NCBI GenBank assembly: GCA_027859235.1
Contig: JAQIBE010000275.1
Span: 1-44,212, forward strand
From: Desulfobulbaceae bacterium
GTDB lineage: Bacteria; Desulfobacterota; Desulfobulbia; Desulfobulbales; SURF-16
Reading direction: 5' to 3'
DNA length: 44,212 bases
A program made the translations under genes and the position numbers. Of the stretch, positions 8,425-16,259 are shown piece by piece (positions within the stretch are counted from its first letter, which is position 1; every line of letters begins with the position of its first letter). The notes beneath the pieces were generated by a model that was not told where the DNA came from, ran no database searches, and saw nothing but the letters and a program-made list of their open reading frames with translations.

Positions 8425-8766
8425 TTACATGAAGTCTTTGAGTGGGTTTGCGTAAAGAAGAATCAGGGAGATAACAAGACCATAAATAGTCAGGGACTCA
8501 ATAAGAGCCATACCGAGAATCATGGTTACAGTGATCTTTCCAGAAGCTTCTGGGTTACGGGCGGTACCAACACAAGCGCCTTCACAAGCAGAACCCATAC
8601 CAATACCACAACCGAGGGCAGCAAGGCCTACGGAAAGAGCGGCAGCGATACATACGAGAGCCATGTTGGAAATACCAGCAGAAGCTGTAGCGGCAACGTC
8701 AGAAGCCATAGAAACGCTAGCCATACCGAGCACCATCAGAGTTGTCATAACTGTTACTTTTTTCAT
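8425..8766 (-). CDS. atpE: ATP synthase F0 subunit c
   Basis: A 113-residue c subunit with two transmembrane helices and an N-terminal signal-like extension of about 22 residues ([18 protein letters not shown]). The polar loop ARNPEA is intact. The ion-binding carboxylate is E90 in [22 protein letters not shown]. Compared with the Na+-binding ring of Ilyobacter, S91 and Y95 are kept, but the helix-1 glutamine (Q32 there) aligns with M57 in GCGIGMGSA. Coupling to H+ is more likely but the signature is mixed. A strong AGGAGG lies just upstream of the ATG. It is the last gene of atpZ-I-B-E. Confidence 0.95.
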   Translation of the reverse strand: MKKVTVMTTLMVLGMASVSMASDVAATASAGISNMALVCIAAALSVGLAALGCGIGMGSACEGACVGTARNPEASGKITVTMILGMALIESLTIYGLVISLILLYANPLKDFM

Positions 8767-8869
8767 TTTATTCCTCCTTAAGGAAAATTTGTTTGGCCTT
8801 CTTCCTTTTTAACTCAAAGCCACCATTGGCTCATTTTATATACTGATCAGCACGAAGGCTGAAGAACTT

Positions 8870-9607
8870 CTAGTGCGCATGCTCCAGGGAGCCTTTAAAG
8901 TAGATAACGGTAAGGAGAACAAATACCATTGTCTGTACAACGGATACTAGCACACCGAGGCATAGGATTGGCAGTGGGCCAAAATACGCGCCGGCCAGCA
9001 GGAAAAGGATCGCCAGCAGGGTCTCTTTCGCCATGATGTTACCGAAAAGACGAATGGACAGCGAGAGCATACGGGCAAAGTTACTGATGAGCTCGATGGG
9101 AAGCATCAGCGGAATCAGCACTGGCATAGGGCCGGTGAAATGCTTGAAATACTTGATCCCATGTGTTCTGAGACCGAGATAGTGATGGTAGAACCAGACG
9201 ATCAGGGTAAGACCCAGGGTAATATTCAGGTTCGATGTTGGAGACATGAAACCCGGCATCAGACCCATGAGGTTGGCAACCAGAATATACAGGGCAAAGG
9301 TTGTAATCATAGGGAAGACCTTGCGGGCATGTTCCTCGCCCAGGTTCTCTGCGTAGAATTCTTCAACAAAACCGATGATGGCTTCCCAGAAGTTTTGTCC
9401 AGCGCCTGGAATCATTTCCAGTTTTCCCAAAGTTAATTTTGGCACAACAATGAGGATCAACATGACCAAAAAGGTGTAGGCCATGTGTGGGGTGGTGAAA
9501 TTTTCAATGCCAAAGGTGGTATTGAGCATTCCTTCAGGCAATCCGTGCGGTACCGGCAGCCCTAATTGTCTAAAAATGATGGACAGGAATAGTATCGGAT
9601 GTTCCAT
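8870..9607 (-). CDS. atpB: ATP synthase F0 subunit a
   Basis: A 245-residue polytopic protein. The essential stator arginine is R186 within ARMLSLSIRLFGNIMAKE, the diagnostic segment of subunit a, which forms the ion half-channels against the c ring. Upstream helices include FALYILVANLMGLMPGF and the conserved SPTSNLNIT. The length is normal. AAGGAGAG precedes the start. It lies between atpI (32 bases upstream) and atpE (103 bases downstream). Subunit b and all F1 subunits are missing from this window, so they must be encoded in a second locus. Confidence 0.96.
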   Translation of the reverse strand: MEHPILFLSIIFRQLGLPVPHGLPEGMLNTTFGIENFTTPHMAYTFLVMLILIVVPKLTLGKLEMIPGAGQNFWEAIIGFVEEFYAENLGEEHARKVFPMITTFALYILVANLMGLMPGFMSPTSNLNITLGLTLIVWFYHHYLGLRTHGIKYFKHFTGPMPVLIPLMLPIELISNFARMLSLSIRLFGNIMAKETLLAILFLLAGAYFGPLPILCLGVLVSVVQTMVFVLLTVIYFKGSLEHAH

Positions 9608-9639
9608 GCTTCTCTCCTTTTCAAATGTACAAAGACCGG

Positions 9640-10080
9640 TTAACTCCCCTGGCCAATCTCTGCAATTGCGCTATCAATGTTTTTTTTTGATAGCGAATCT
9701 CTTCTTAACTGGTTGATCGCGCTGAAACCGATACTGAGTACCACTGAGGACAAACCTAGAAGCATGCCCCCGATGGCCAGCTGGCCATACCTGATCAAAA
9801 AAAACAAAACTAAAGCCAAGGCGGTAAGCCTGGCATAGTACTTCAATAAAAAGGTCACCTTTACGGCTCCCAAAAGACCCTGCATGGCCTTGACCAGATC
9901 ACGTTTCATAAAGAAGAAACTGATGTTGGCAATGAGCCCGCCGATCAAAACAGCCTTCGCTATTTCAACAGTGAAGCAGAGCAGGGATACAAGGATCATA
10001 ACCACAGTCAGGAGCCAGCTTAATCTCTCAATTTTTTTAACTGAGATGTCGCTACTGTTTAGGTTTATCTCCCTTTCCAT
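9640..10080 (-). CDS. atpI: ATP synthase subunit I family protein (AtpI)
   Basis: A 146-residue protein with about four predicted transmembrane helices: WLLTVVMILVSLLCF, VLIGGLIANISFFFM, LTALALVLFFLI and QLAIGGMLLGLSSVVLSIGF. This matches the ATP synthase I family, which helps assemble the c ring. The ATG is preceded by AAGGA located inside atpZ. The coding regions overlap by 29 bases, so translation of atpI is probably coupled to atpZ. The polar C-terminal tail (LRRDSLSKKNIDSA) is probably cytoplasmic. Identity rests on membrane pattern and position rather than on strong motifs. Confidence 0.8.
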   Translation of the reverse strand: MEREINLNSSDISVKKIERLSWLLTVVMILVSLLCFTVEIAKAVLIGGLIANISFFFMKRDLVKAMQGLLGAVKVTFLLKYYARLTALALVLFFLIRYGQLAIGGMLLGLSSVVLSIGFSAINQLRRDSLSKKNIDSAIAEIGQGS

Positions 10081-10303
10081 CGTTCAAATCCTTACGGGTG
10101 GCCAGTGTATATAAATTTTTAAATGCGGCTGCCACGCCAAATCCCAGACCGATTAAGGTGAAGGTTGGTTCATATCTGCCATCCAGCCATTTATCTATAT
10201 AATGCCCACCGATGACACCAATAAAGATACAAAGTCCAACGGTTGCCCCGATGGTACTGAAATCTGTAACCATTTTGGTCACATGTTTTCGCGTTTCACC
10301 CAT
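10052..10303 (-). CDS. atpZ: AtpZ/AtpI-family small membrane protein
   Basis: An 83-residue protein with two transmembrane segments (IGATVGLCIFIGVIGGHYI and FTLIGLGFGVAAAFKNLY) joined by a DKWLDGRYEP turn. The G-x3-D-K-W-L and GxxxGxxxAFKNLY features are typical of the AtpZ (AtpQ/AtpI-like) family encoded at the head of F0 or F1F0 operons. That family is linked to Mg2+/Ca2+ handling or c-ring assembly. It is the first gene of the operon, 84 bases after a plausible promoter at 10387-10415. The ribosome-binding site is weak (GGTGA). Confidence 0.82.
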   Translation of the reverse strand: MGETRKHVTKMVTDFSTIGATVGLCIFIGVIGGHYIDKWLDGRYEPTFTLIGLGFGVAAAFKNLYTLATRKDLNDGKGDKPKQ

Positions 10304-10386
10304 GGAGTCACCAATAGAGTAGGTCTGCTGTAAATCGATGAGGGATTCATTTTATACGTGGATGAAGTCTCTCAAAAGTGGCTGAA

Positions 10387-10415
10387 TCATTAGCATGACC
10401 GATTCGGTTAGTCAA
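10387..10415 (-). promoter_or_regulatory. Candidate promoter of atpZIBE
   Basis: On the minus strand there is a TTGACT -35 box (10415-10410), a 17-bp spacer and a TAATGA -10 box (10392-10387) with an extended TGC just upstream. The spacer contains the small palindrome ACCGAATCGGT. It lies 84 bases before the atpZ start. Confidence 0.45.
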
Positions 10416-10539
10416 ACCATTTTTTACCATTTAATTAAATAACGGAGCAGGTATTTGTACGAGGTCCTTGGCGTACTTCTCTATGCAATCCGCTGATTTA
10501 ACGTCTTTTTAGTGGTTGTTCCAAAAATGGCAAGTTGAG

Positions 10540-11823
10540 CTAGAGCTTTCTGAATACTGATTCAGTTATTTCCAGTGTCCGGCTTAAATCATCCTCGGTA
10601 TGGGCCAGTGAAATGAAGGCCCCTTCAAATTGCGATGGTGCCAGGTAGACCCCTTGGTCGAGCATTTCACGATAATAGGCGCCATATTTATCGGTGTCAG
10701 CTGTCATGGCAGAGTCAAAATCGGTGATGGGACCTTTGGCAAAAAAGGTGGTCATGACCGATCCCTGGCGGTTTAAGCAGGATTCGTGCAGATATTTTGT
10801 GGCGAGTCCGCTCAGTTCTCCGGCGAATTTTTCGGCCTTGGCATCGAGGGCTGCATAGAACCCGGGTTTTCGGAGTTCCTTGAGTGTGGCGATTCCGGCG
10901 GCCATGGCCAGAGGGTTGCCGGATAAGGTTCCCGCTTGATACACAGGCCCTTCTGGAGAGATGTGCCGCATGATCTCGGCCTTGCCGCCATAGGCACCAA
11001 CGGGCAGTCCGCCGCCGATAATTTTACCGAGACAGGTGAGGTCCGGCATGATGTTGAATTTGGCCTGGGCGCCGCCGTAGCTCACGCGAAAGCCGGTGAT
11101 CACTTCATCGAAGATGAGTACGATGCCAAGCTCTTCCGTGAGAGTCCGCACCGCCTGCAGAAATTCCGGTTTGGGCAGGACCACACCCATATTACCCGCC
11201 ACCGGTTCTATGATGACGCAGGCTATGTCCAGTGATGCATCCCGCAGGGTTTTCTCAAGGATCTCTATATTATTATAGGGTATGGAGACGGTGTTCTTGA
11301 CAATGTCCTCGGGAACCCCGGGTGATCCCGGGATGCCGAGGGTGATAACACCGGAACCCGCTTTAACTAGGAAGGAGTCGGCATGGCCATGGTAGCAGCC
11401 GTCAAACTTCACCACGACATTCTTGCCGGTATAGCCCCGGGCAAGGCGCAGGGCGCTCATGGTGGCCTCGGTGCCGGAGGAGACAAACCGTACCATCTCC
11501 ACTGACGGCAGGGCATCCACCACCATTTCGGCAAGGTCTACTTCCAGGGCGCAGGGCGCACCGAAGCTTGTCCCATGTTCCATGGCCTTGGTGATGGCCT
11601 CTGCCACTGCAGGATGATTATGGCCGAGGATCATCGGGCCCCATGAGCAGATGTAGTCGATATACTCATTGCCGTCCGCATCCCATATCTTAGAACCCTT
11701 GGCCCTGGCAATGAAACGCGGGTCACACCCCACGGATTTACAGGCGCGCACCGGGGAATTGACGCCGCCGGGGATGAGCGTTTGGGCCTTGGCAAAGAGG
11801 GTGGCAGAGTTTTCGGTATTCAT
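10540..11823 (-). CDS. hemL: Glutamate-1-semialdehyde 2,1-aminomutase
   Basis: A 427-residue class III PLP aminotransferase fold enzyme that makes 5-aminolevulinate in the C5 tetrapyrrole pathway. Diagnostic segments are IPGGVNSPVRA, the cofactor phosphate-binding VSSGTEATMSALRLAR (about 114-129), the EPVAGN strand, IFDEVITGFR, and the Schiff-base lysine K267 in CLGKIIGGGLPVGAYGG. I chose ATG at 11823 because GGAG is correctly spaced upstream; a TTG 12 bases earlier is unlikely. It is transcribed alone, followed in the same direction by the atp operon. Tetrapyrroles made here would serve haem, sirohaem and B12, the last relevant to the B12-type radical SAM protein at 17467. Confidence 0.95.
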   Translation of the reverse strand: MNTENSATLFAKAQTLIPGGVNSPVRACKSVGCDPRFIARAKGSKIWDADGNEYIDYICSWGPMILGHNHPAVAEAITKAMEHGTSFGAPCALEVDLAEMVVDALPSVEMVRFVSSGTEATMSALRLARGYTGKNVVVKFDGCYHGHADSFLVKAGSGVITLGIPGSPGVPEDIVKNTVSIPYNNIEILEKTLRDASLDIACVIIEPVAGNMGVVLPKPEFLQAVRTLTEELGIVLIFDEVITGFRVSYGGAQAKFNIMPDLTCLGKIIGGGLPVGAYGGKAEIMRHISPEGPVYQAGTLSGNPLAMAAGIATLKELRKPGFYAALDAKAEKFAGELSGLATKYLHESCLNRQGSVMTTFFAKGPITDFDSAMTADTDKYGAYYREMLDQGVYLAPSQFEGAFISLAHTEDDLSRTLEITESVFRKL

Positions 11824-11971
11824 AGATGTCTCCAAAGGTAGGTTGTTTAGGCTATAGTCTGCAGGCTGTCGGGTTAAGGGTGGTGCTGTGAATAAGATGC
11901 CTTACAGTCTAAACACCTAAAGCCTATCCACCTCAATTAAAAACTGCGCAACTATAGCATGGGTTCTCGGC

Positions 11972-12000
11972 AAAAAAAAAGGGAAAAAATGTAAATTCCC
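11972..12000 (-). terminator. Terminator of the lipid/polyketide operon
   Basis: On the minus strand, GGGAA (12000-11996) pairs with TTCCC (11985-11981), followed by an uninterrupted run of nine T residues (11980-11972). The stem is short but the U-tract is strong. It lies 27 bases after the last ketosynthase gene. Confidence 0.65.
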
Positions 12001-12026
12001 TGTTCTGCATGATGAGCCCGGAAAGG

Positions 12027-13115
12027 CTACAGGCTGGTTCTCTCCAGTAATATCCCCGCATTAATTCCCCCGAACCCTGAATTGCAGGAAAGGATGGACG
12101 GATGATGCAGTGGTTGTTCCCTCTCCCCTGTAACCATTGTTGTCCGTGAGTCGGGTGACTGCAGTCCCGGGGTGGCTGGTATTATCCCCTCTTTGAGGCT
12201 GGGGATGCAGAGACACGCCTCCATAACCCCTGCAGCGCCGAGGCAGTGGCCGATACCCCCCTTTACGGAGTGAAAGGGCGGGGGGGATGTGAAAAAGGAG
12301 TTCATGGCGGTGATTTCCATGGCGTCATTATAAACGGTTCCCGTCCCATGGCCGTTGATGCCTCCCACCTTCTTTCTGCCTGCATCGGTCGCGGCCGCAA
12401 AAACTCTGATGAGACCCGAACCCTTTCGGCATGGGGCCGTGATATGCCCCGCGTCCCCTGAAACGCCCCATCCGGTCAGGTGTGCCGCCGGGGTAATCTG
12501 CTGCTTTTTCGCAAGGTCCGGATGACATACCAGCATATATCCCAACCCTTCCCCTAATGATAAACCGGTGCGATCCCTGTCAAAGGGGGTGCAGCCGGTT
12601 TCCGACAGGGCGAGAAGCTGCCCAAAGCCTGAAAGGACAAACAGCGAGAGTATATCAATCCCCACTACAAGGACTGATGCGGCTTCCCCCGTGCAAATTT
12701 TCTGACTGGCCTGGATAAGGCCGATGGTGCCTGAACTACAGGCGGCGCTCACCGTGGTCGCTTCTCCCTGTAGGCCAAGATATTCTTTGAGGTAGGCGGC
12801 TATCTGCCAGCTCTGCAATTCAGGGTTTTGTTTATTGAGGTCATCAATGGCGCCCTTGGTGGTGGCGACAATGAGGTGGCAGGTCGGATCGAGTTGTTCC
12901 CGGGGGAGATCCTGCAGCCCGGCCTCGATGAGGTGGTGAACCCGCTGCGCACTGCCCAGTGGTGCCTGCAGATCAATTTTGCCGACCCAGGTTGAAATCT
13001 CAGCATGATCAAGGGGGGTTAACCCTGTTCTCCTATCGAGAAGTCCCTGCCAGGTTTGCTGCAGGTTGCCGAGGCAGGAGAGGAGCCCGTGGTGGGTGAT
13101 GACCGGGGTGATCAT
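12027..13115 (-). CDS. Beta-ketoacyl-ACP synthase (KS), FabF-like, catalytic triad intact
   Basis: A 362-residue ketosynthase, shorter than FabF (about 410). The catalytic residues are visible: C126 in VSAACSSGT, H256 in NGHGTGT and H290 in KGGIGHCLGAAG. It would condense an ACP- or CoA-bound acyl chain with malonyl-ACP. It is the last gene of the operon and overlaps the upstream KS-like gene by 4 bases. The N-terminus lacks the usual full VVVTGxG strand (it begins ITPVITHHGLLSCLG), so the fold is slightly trimmed. It is probably a dedicated secondary-pathway KS paired with the ACP at 15064-15318. The substrate is unknown. Confidence 0.85.
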   Translation of the reverse strand: MITPVITHHGLLSCLGNLQQTWQGLLDRRTGLTPLDHAEISTWVGKIDLQAPLGSAQRVHHLIEAGLQDLPREQLDPTCHLIVATTKGAIDDLNKQNPELQSWQIAAYLKEYLGLQGEATTVSAACSSGTIGLIQASQKICTGEAASVLVVGIDILSLFVLSGFGQLLALSETGCTPFDRDRTGLSLGEGLGYMLVCHPDLAKKQQITPAAHLTGWGVSGDAGHITAPCRKGSGLIRVFAAATDAGRKKVGGINGHGTGTVYNDAMEITAMNSFFTSPPPFHSVKGGIGHCLGAAGVMEACLCIPSLKEGIIPATPGLQSPDSRTTMVTGEREQPLHHPSILSCNSGFGGINAGILLERTSL

Positions 13116-13846
13116 GTTGGGTCACCGAACTGCAGGTGTACGGTGCCGAAACCACTGTCAATGTCGTAGCGTGTTGGCAGCGTGGTGGTGGTGAAGAGGT
13201 GGTTGAGCTCCAGCCCCATGGACAAGGGGTGGTGGTGTCGTGTGCCGATGGAGCTTGTCGCCTGGTAATGCAGGCGGGACAGGGGTGGGCAGGGTGTTTC
13301 GTTGACCTGAATATACTGCAGCTCCAGCCCTTCCGGACCGAGAAGCCAGGCCACCGCCCCTGGAGGCCATGGGGTAGCCGTTTCACCTTTGCCATCCTCT
13401 AAAAGGGTTGAGTAGGTTTCCGCCTGCACAACAATGGCATGGGTAAGCTGGGCCTGCTCAAGGGCAAACTTGGCCTGGGCTAAGGCCGTGAAGAACGGAT
13501 AGCTGAAGGACGTTTGGGTTACAGCGGGGCCATGGATACCAAAGATGCGGGATGCATACCCGCTGGCAGTGTTAAATACGGAATGGGCAAACAGGGTGGG
13601 GGACAGCGGTTCCTCTGCCACCAGGGCATCAAGGACATCCAGGTTGCATTGCATGGGGCCGTAGGCGGTGCTGATAAAGAGACCTGTTTGTTCGCCGTCA
13701 AAGGTTTGGTCCTTGAGCAGGTCGTGGCAGCAGGCCACGACTCCGGTGGTGAAGAGATCGGCACGGCGGAGCTGGTTTTCCAGTTCCGCAGGGATCTCCA
13801 GGTCGCTGAGGTTCAGGCTGGCGACCGCTGTAAGTTTCGCCGTCAT
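13112..13846 (-). CDS. Ketosynthase-like protein without catalytic Cys (chain-length-factor-like)
   Basis: A 244-residue protein corresponding to the N-terminal part of a ketosynthase. It has TGLFISTAYGPMQ, then LSPTLFAHSVFNTASGYASRIFGIHGP, the usual approach to the nucleophile. The active-site cysteine position aligns with S115 (GPAVTQTSFSYP). The HGTGT and GHxxGAAG histidines are absent. It overlaps neighbours by 4 bases on both sides and sits between two complete KS genes, like a chain-length factor or docking partner in type II PKS and aryl-polyene-type systems. This assignment is by position and fold only. No frameshift is evident, so it does not look like a pseudogene. Confidence 0.7.
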   Translation of the reverse strand: MTAKLTAVASLNLSDLEIPAELENQLRRADLFTTGVVACCHDLLKDQTFDGEQTGLFISTAYGPMQCNLDVLDALVAEEPLSPTLFAHSVFNTASGYASRIFGIHGPAVTQTSFSYPFFTALAQAKFALEQAQLTHAIVVQAETYSTLLEDGKGETATPWPPGAVAWLLGPEGLELQYIQVNETPCPPLSRLHYQATSSIGTRHHHPLSMGLELNHLFTTTTLPTRYDIDSGFGTVHLQFGDPT

Positions 13847-15054
13847 TTGACCCTGGCCTCGATAATGAGTGCGCTGTTGCCGCCGCCGAAGGCGAGGGAT
13901 TGGCTCATGCCGACGGACCCTGCGAGGGTTGACCCCTCTTCTGCGTTACAGGGTGTTACAACGAGCTCGGGGTCCACCTCTATGCAGCCGATTGTGCCGG
14001 GACTATATCCTTCCTGCAGGGCCTGCATGGTCAACACCGCTTCAATGCCGCCTGCTCCTCCCAGGGTATGGCCGGTGACCCCCTTGGTGGAAACCAGCGG
14101 GCATTGGTCGAGATGTACTGTTTTCAAGCCGATGGTTTCAGCCCGGTCGTTCGCCCTGGTGCCGGTGCCGTGACCATTGATAAAGCTGATGTCCGCGCTG
14201 GTGATCCCTCCATCCTTCAGCGCTGTGCTGACGGCGCGAATGAGCCCCCTCGCCTCCGGGTGGGGGGCTGTCGGGTGATAGCCGTCACTTCCCGCACCGT
14301 ATCCCCTGATCCAGCCGCAATGGCGGATCCCCCGTTTGCGGGCAGACTCTTCGTGTTCCAGAATCATGATTCCAGCACCCTCTCCCAGGTTCAGGCCGCC
14401 GCGATTTACGTCAAAGGGCCGGCAGGGTGATTCACTACAGAGGAGCAGACTTGCAAAACCATGGTAGGCTAGGGGGGAGAGTTCATCGGCGCCGCCGGCA
14501 ATGACAATGTCACATTGATCGGCCAGAAGCATATTGCGACCAATGCCGATGGCATCCGTGCCTGAGGCGCAGGCGTTGGTGATCACCGTGGCGGGGCCAT
14601 GGGTTGCCAGGATCTGCTGGGTCATGGTGGCGAGATTGTCGTTGAGGTAGCAGTCCATCGGCCCCTGGTCCTGAACGTTGCCCTGTTTCCAGTTGCGGTA
14701 ATAGTCGTTATTGTGAAAATGGCAGCGTACGGTGGTTCCTAAAACAATGGCCACCCTCTTGGACGGGAGAGACTCCGGGCTGAGGCCGGCCATGGCTAAG
14801 GCGTCGCGAATAGCCGACAGGCAAAATAAGGTGGTGGGGTTGAGGGGCGTGGTGATCTGTCCTGCAAATTGGCTGACGTCAGGGGCTGACCAGCTGGGGT
14901 GTATGGAGAAAACGGGTGCGTTATGAACGGTCGGGAAGGACGGCTGATGCGGTGGTGGACAACGGTTATCGCAGAGGTTGATCCAGCTTTGGTGCAGGTT
15001 TTTGCCGGCGGAGGAACAGCAGCCAAGACCGGTGACGCAGATCGAGTGAGCCAT
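13843..15054 (-). CDS. Beta-ketoacyl-ACP synthase (KS), FabF-like, catalytic triad intact
   Basis: A 403-residue complete ketosynthase. It begins with ICVTGLGCCSSAG and has the nucleophile C162 in VITNACASGTDAIG, H295 in FINGHGTGT and H329 in GVTGHTLGGAGG. Its length is close to FabF. It lies 9 bases after the ACP gene and overlaps the KS-like gene downstream by 4 bases, so the ACP/KS/KS-like/KS order suggests a heteromeric elongation module. The KS at 12027-13115 is only distantly similar to it, so the two are not a recent duplication. Chain length and substrate cannot be predicted. No ketoreductase or dehydratase lies in the operon. Confidence 0.88.
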   Translation of the reverse strand: MAHSICVTGLGCCSSAGKNLHQSWINLCDNRCPPPHQPSFPTVHNAPVFSIHPSWSAPDVSQFAGQITTPLNPTTLFCLSAIRDALAMAGLSPESLPSKRVAIVLGTTVRCHFHNNDYYRNWKQGNVQDQGPMDCYLNDNLATMTQQILATHGPATVITNACASGTDAIGIGRNMLLADQCDIVIAGGADELSPLAYHGFASLLLCSESPCRPFDVNRGGLNLGEGAGIMILEHEESARKRGIRHCGWIRGYGAGSDGYHPTAPHPEARGLIRAVSTALKDGGITSADISFINGHGTGTRANDRAETIGLKTVHLDQCPLVSTKGVTGHTLGGAGGIEAVLTMQALQEGYSPGTIGCIEVDPELVVTPCNAEEGSTLAGSVGMSQSLAFGGGNSALIIEARVK

Positions 15055-15063
15055 TTGCGTAAC

Positions 15064-15318
15064 TTAACTCCCCTGCTTTTCCTTGATATAGGCGGCCAGC
15101 GACGCCACCGAACCAAAGGCGGCTTTACCTTCATTCATATCTTTGATTTGTACGCCGAATTGCTTGTTCACCAGAACAACCAGCTCGACGGCATCAAGGG
15201 AGTCAAGGCCGAGGCCGTCATCGAAGAGAGGCATGGTGTCGCTGATGTCTTCAGGTCTGGTCTGCAGTCGCAGCCCGTGCACCAGCAATTCTTTGATTTC
15301 GCGTTTTATATCGTTCAT
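15064..15318 (-). CDS. Acyl carrier protein
   Basis: An 84-residue acyl carrier protein. The phosphopantetheine attachment serine is S40 in GLGLDSLDAVELVVL, and an acidic helix II follows. I chose ATG at 15318 (MNDIKREIKELL) because it gives a standard ACP length; an in-frame TTG at 15369 would add 17 residues that do not look ACP-like. The ribosome-binding site (GGAA) is close to the start. It is probably a pathway-specific ACP for the flanking ketosynthases and acyltransferases. A phosphopantetheinyl transferase is not in the window. Confidence 0.93.
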   Translation of the reverse strand: MNDIKREIKELLVHGLRLQTRPEDISDTMPLFDDGLGLDSLDAVELVVLVNKQFGVQIKDMNEGKAAFGSVASLAAYIKEKQGS

Positions 15319-15389
15319 TTTTCCATGTGTCGGTGAGGCGGGATTGTTGTGGGGCAGCCTAGCTAACAAGCCGGTTCTGCGTTACGTAG

Positions 15390-16259
15390 CTATTGCTGCC
15401 AGATATCAAAAAAATTACCCCATTGGTGCGGGTATTGTTCCACATAGTCCTGCAACCCCTTGCTGAATCGGGAAACACAGCGGCTGAGTTCCGCTTTTTT
15501 TTCTCGCCCTGCAAAGTGCGGGTGGATTATATCCCAGATCTTCAGGGTATGGCTGGTTGTACCAGTTTTTACTGAAAAGGCAATAATAATAGGTGTATTT
15601 GTAACGGCCGCCAGGTTGTACGCTGCGACCGGCAGATTGATGGGGCTGCCGAGGAATTGTGTTGGCATGGTCTGTCCCCCTTCGGCCCGATCACCCATGA
15701 TGAGAACCAGCTCGCCCTTGGCCAGAATAGCGGCGGCCTCAATCATGCCCCCCATAAACCCTTGGGCATCGATGATTTGAAAGGAACGGGATCTCCCCAT
15801 TTCGTAAAAATGTTTGGTCATGGCCTCCTCATTATGGGCCATGATGGCATGAATCTTGGTGTTCAGCCCGGCCAGGTGTGCCATGGCGGTTTGCCAGGTG
15901 CCCACATGGGCGAGAACAACAACAGCCCCGGAGCCGGAGTCGAGAATATCCTGTAGCCGATCAAGCCCTTCAAAGGTTCCCTCAAAATGGCTGTCCGGTT
16001 TGATGCCGAGCAGGGCACGGTCAATGAGCATCTTGCCCAACCCGATGATAATCTGATACACCTGCACCCGTTTATGCAACCACGATCCGTGCGGAAAGCG
16101 TCTGTTGACATAGGGCCCAAGTCTTTTATGGATCGTGGTGGAGCAGACAACGTAGGCGAGGACGACGGGGTGGAGGACAAGGTAGGCCAACCGTTGCCCG
16201 CCAATGAAGATCATGAGGTAAAAGAACATAGGGCCGAGCTGTTTACCCGTCTTTTTCAT
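15390..16259 (-). CDS. LpxL/HtrB-like lipid acyltransferase
   Basis: A 289-residue protein with an N-terminal hydrophobic anchor (PMFFYLMIFIGGQRLAYL) and the LpxL/HtrB acyltransferase pattern: VVVLAHVGTWQTAM, then GELVLIMGDRAEGG and a segment similar to LGSPINLPVAAYNLA. The family motif is HX4(D/E). Here H118 is followed at the acidic position by Q123, so catalysis may differ. Family members transfer acyl chains from ACP to lipid A precursors; relatives in aryl-polyene and ornithine-lipid-type operons act on other acceptors. The gene overlaps the glycosyltransferase gene upstream by 4 bases. An ACP-bound chain made by the flanking ketosynthases is the likely donor (inference). Confidence 0.8.
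   Translation of the reverse strand: MKKTGKQLGPMFFYLMIFIGGQRLAYLVLHPVVLAYVVCSTTIHKRLGPYVNRRFPHGSWLHKRVQVYQIIIGLGKMLIDRALLGIKPDSHFEGTFEGLDRLQDILDSGSGAVVVLAHVGTWQTAMAHLAGLNTKIHAIMAHNEEAMTKHFYEMGRSRSFQIIDAQGFMGGMIEAAAILAKGELVLIMGDRAEGGQTMPTQFLGSPINLPVAAYNLAAVTNTPIIIAFSVKTGTTSHTLKIWDIIHPHFAGREKKAELSRCVSRFSKGLQDYVEQYPHQWGNFFDIWQQ

Noticed and set aside
13112-13846. Frameshifted pseudogene of a full ketosynthase
   Set aside because: Both ends overlap neighbours by 4 bases in proper coupled fashion and the missing C-terminal half is not found in another frame downstream.
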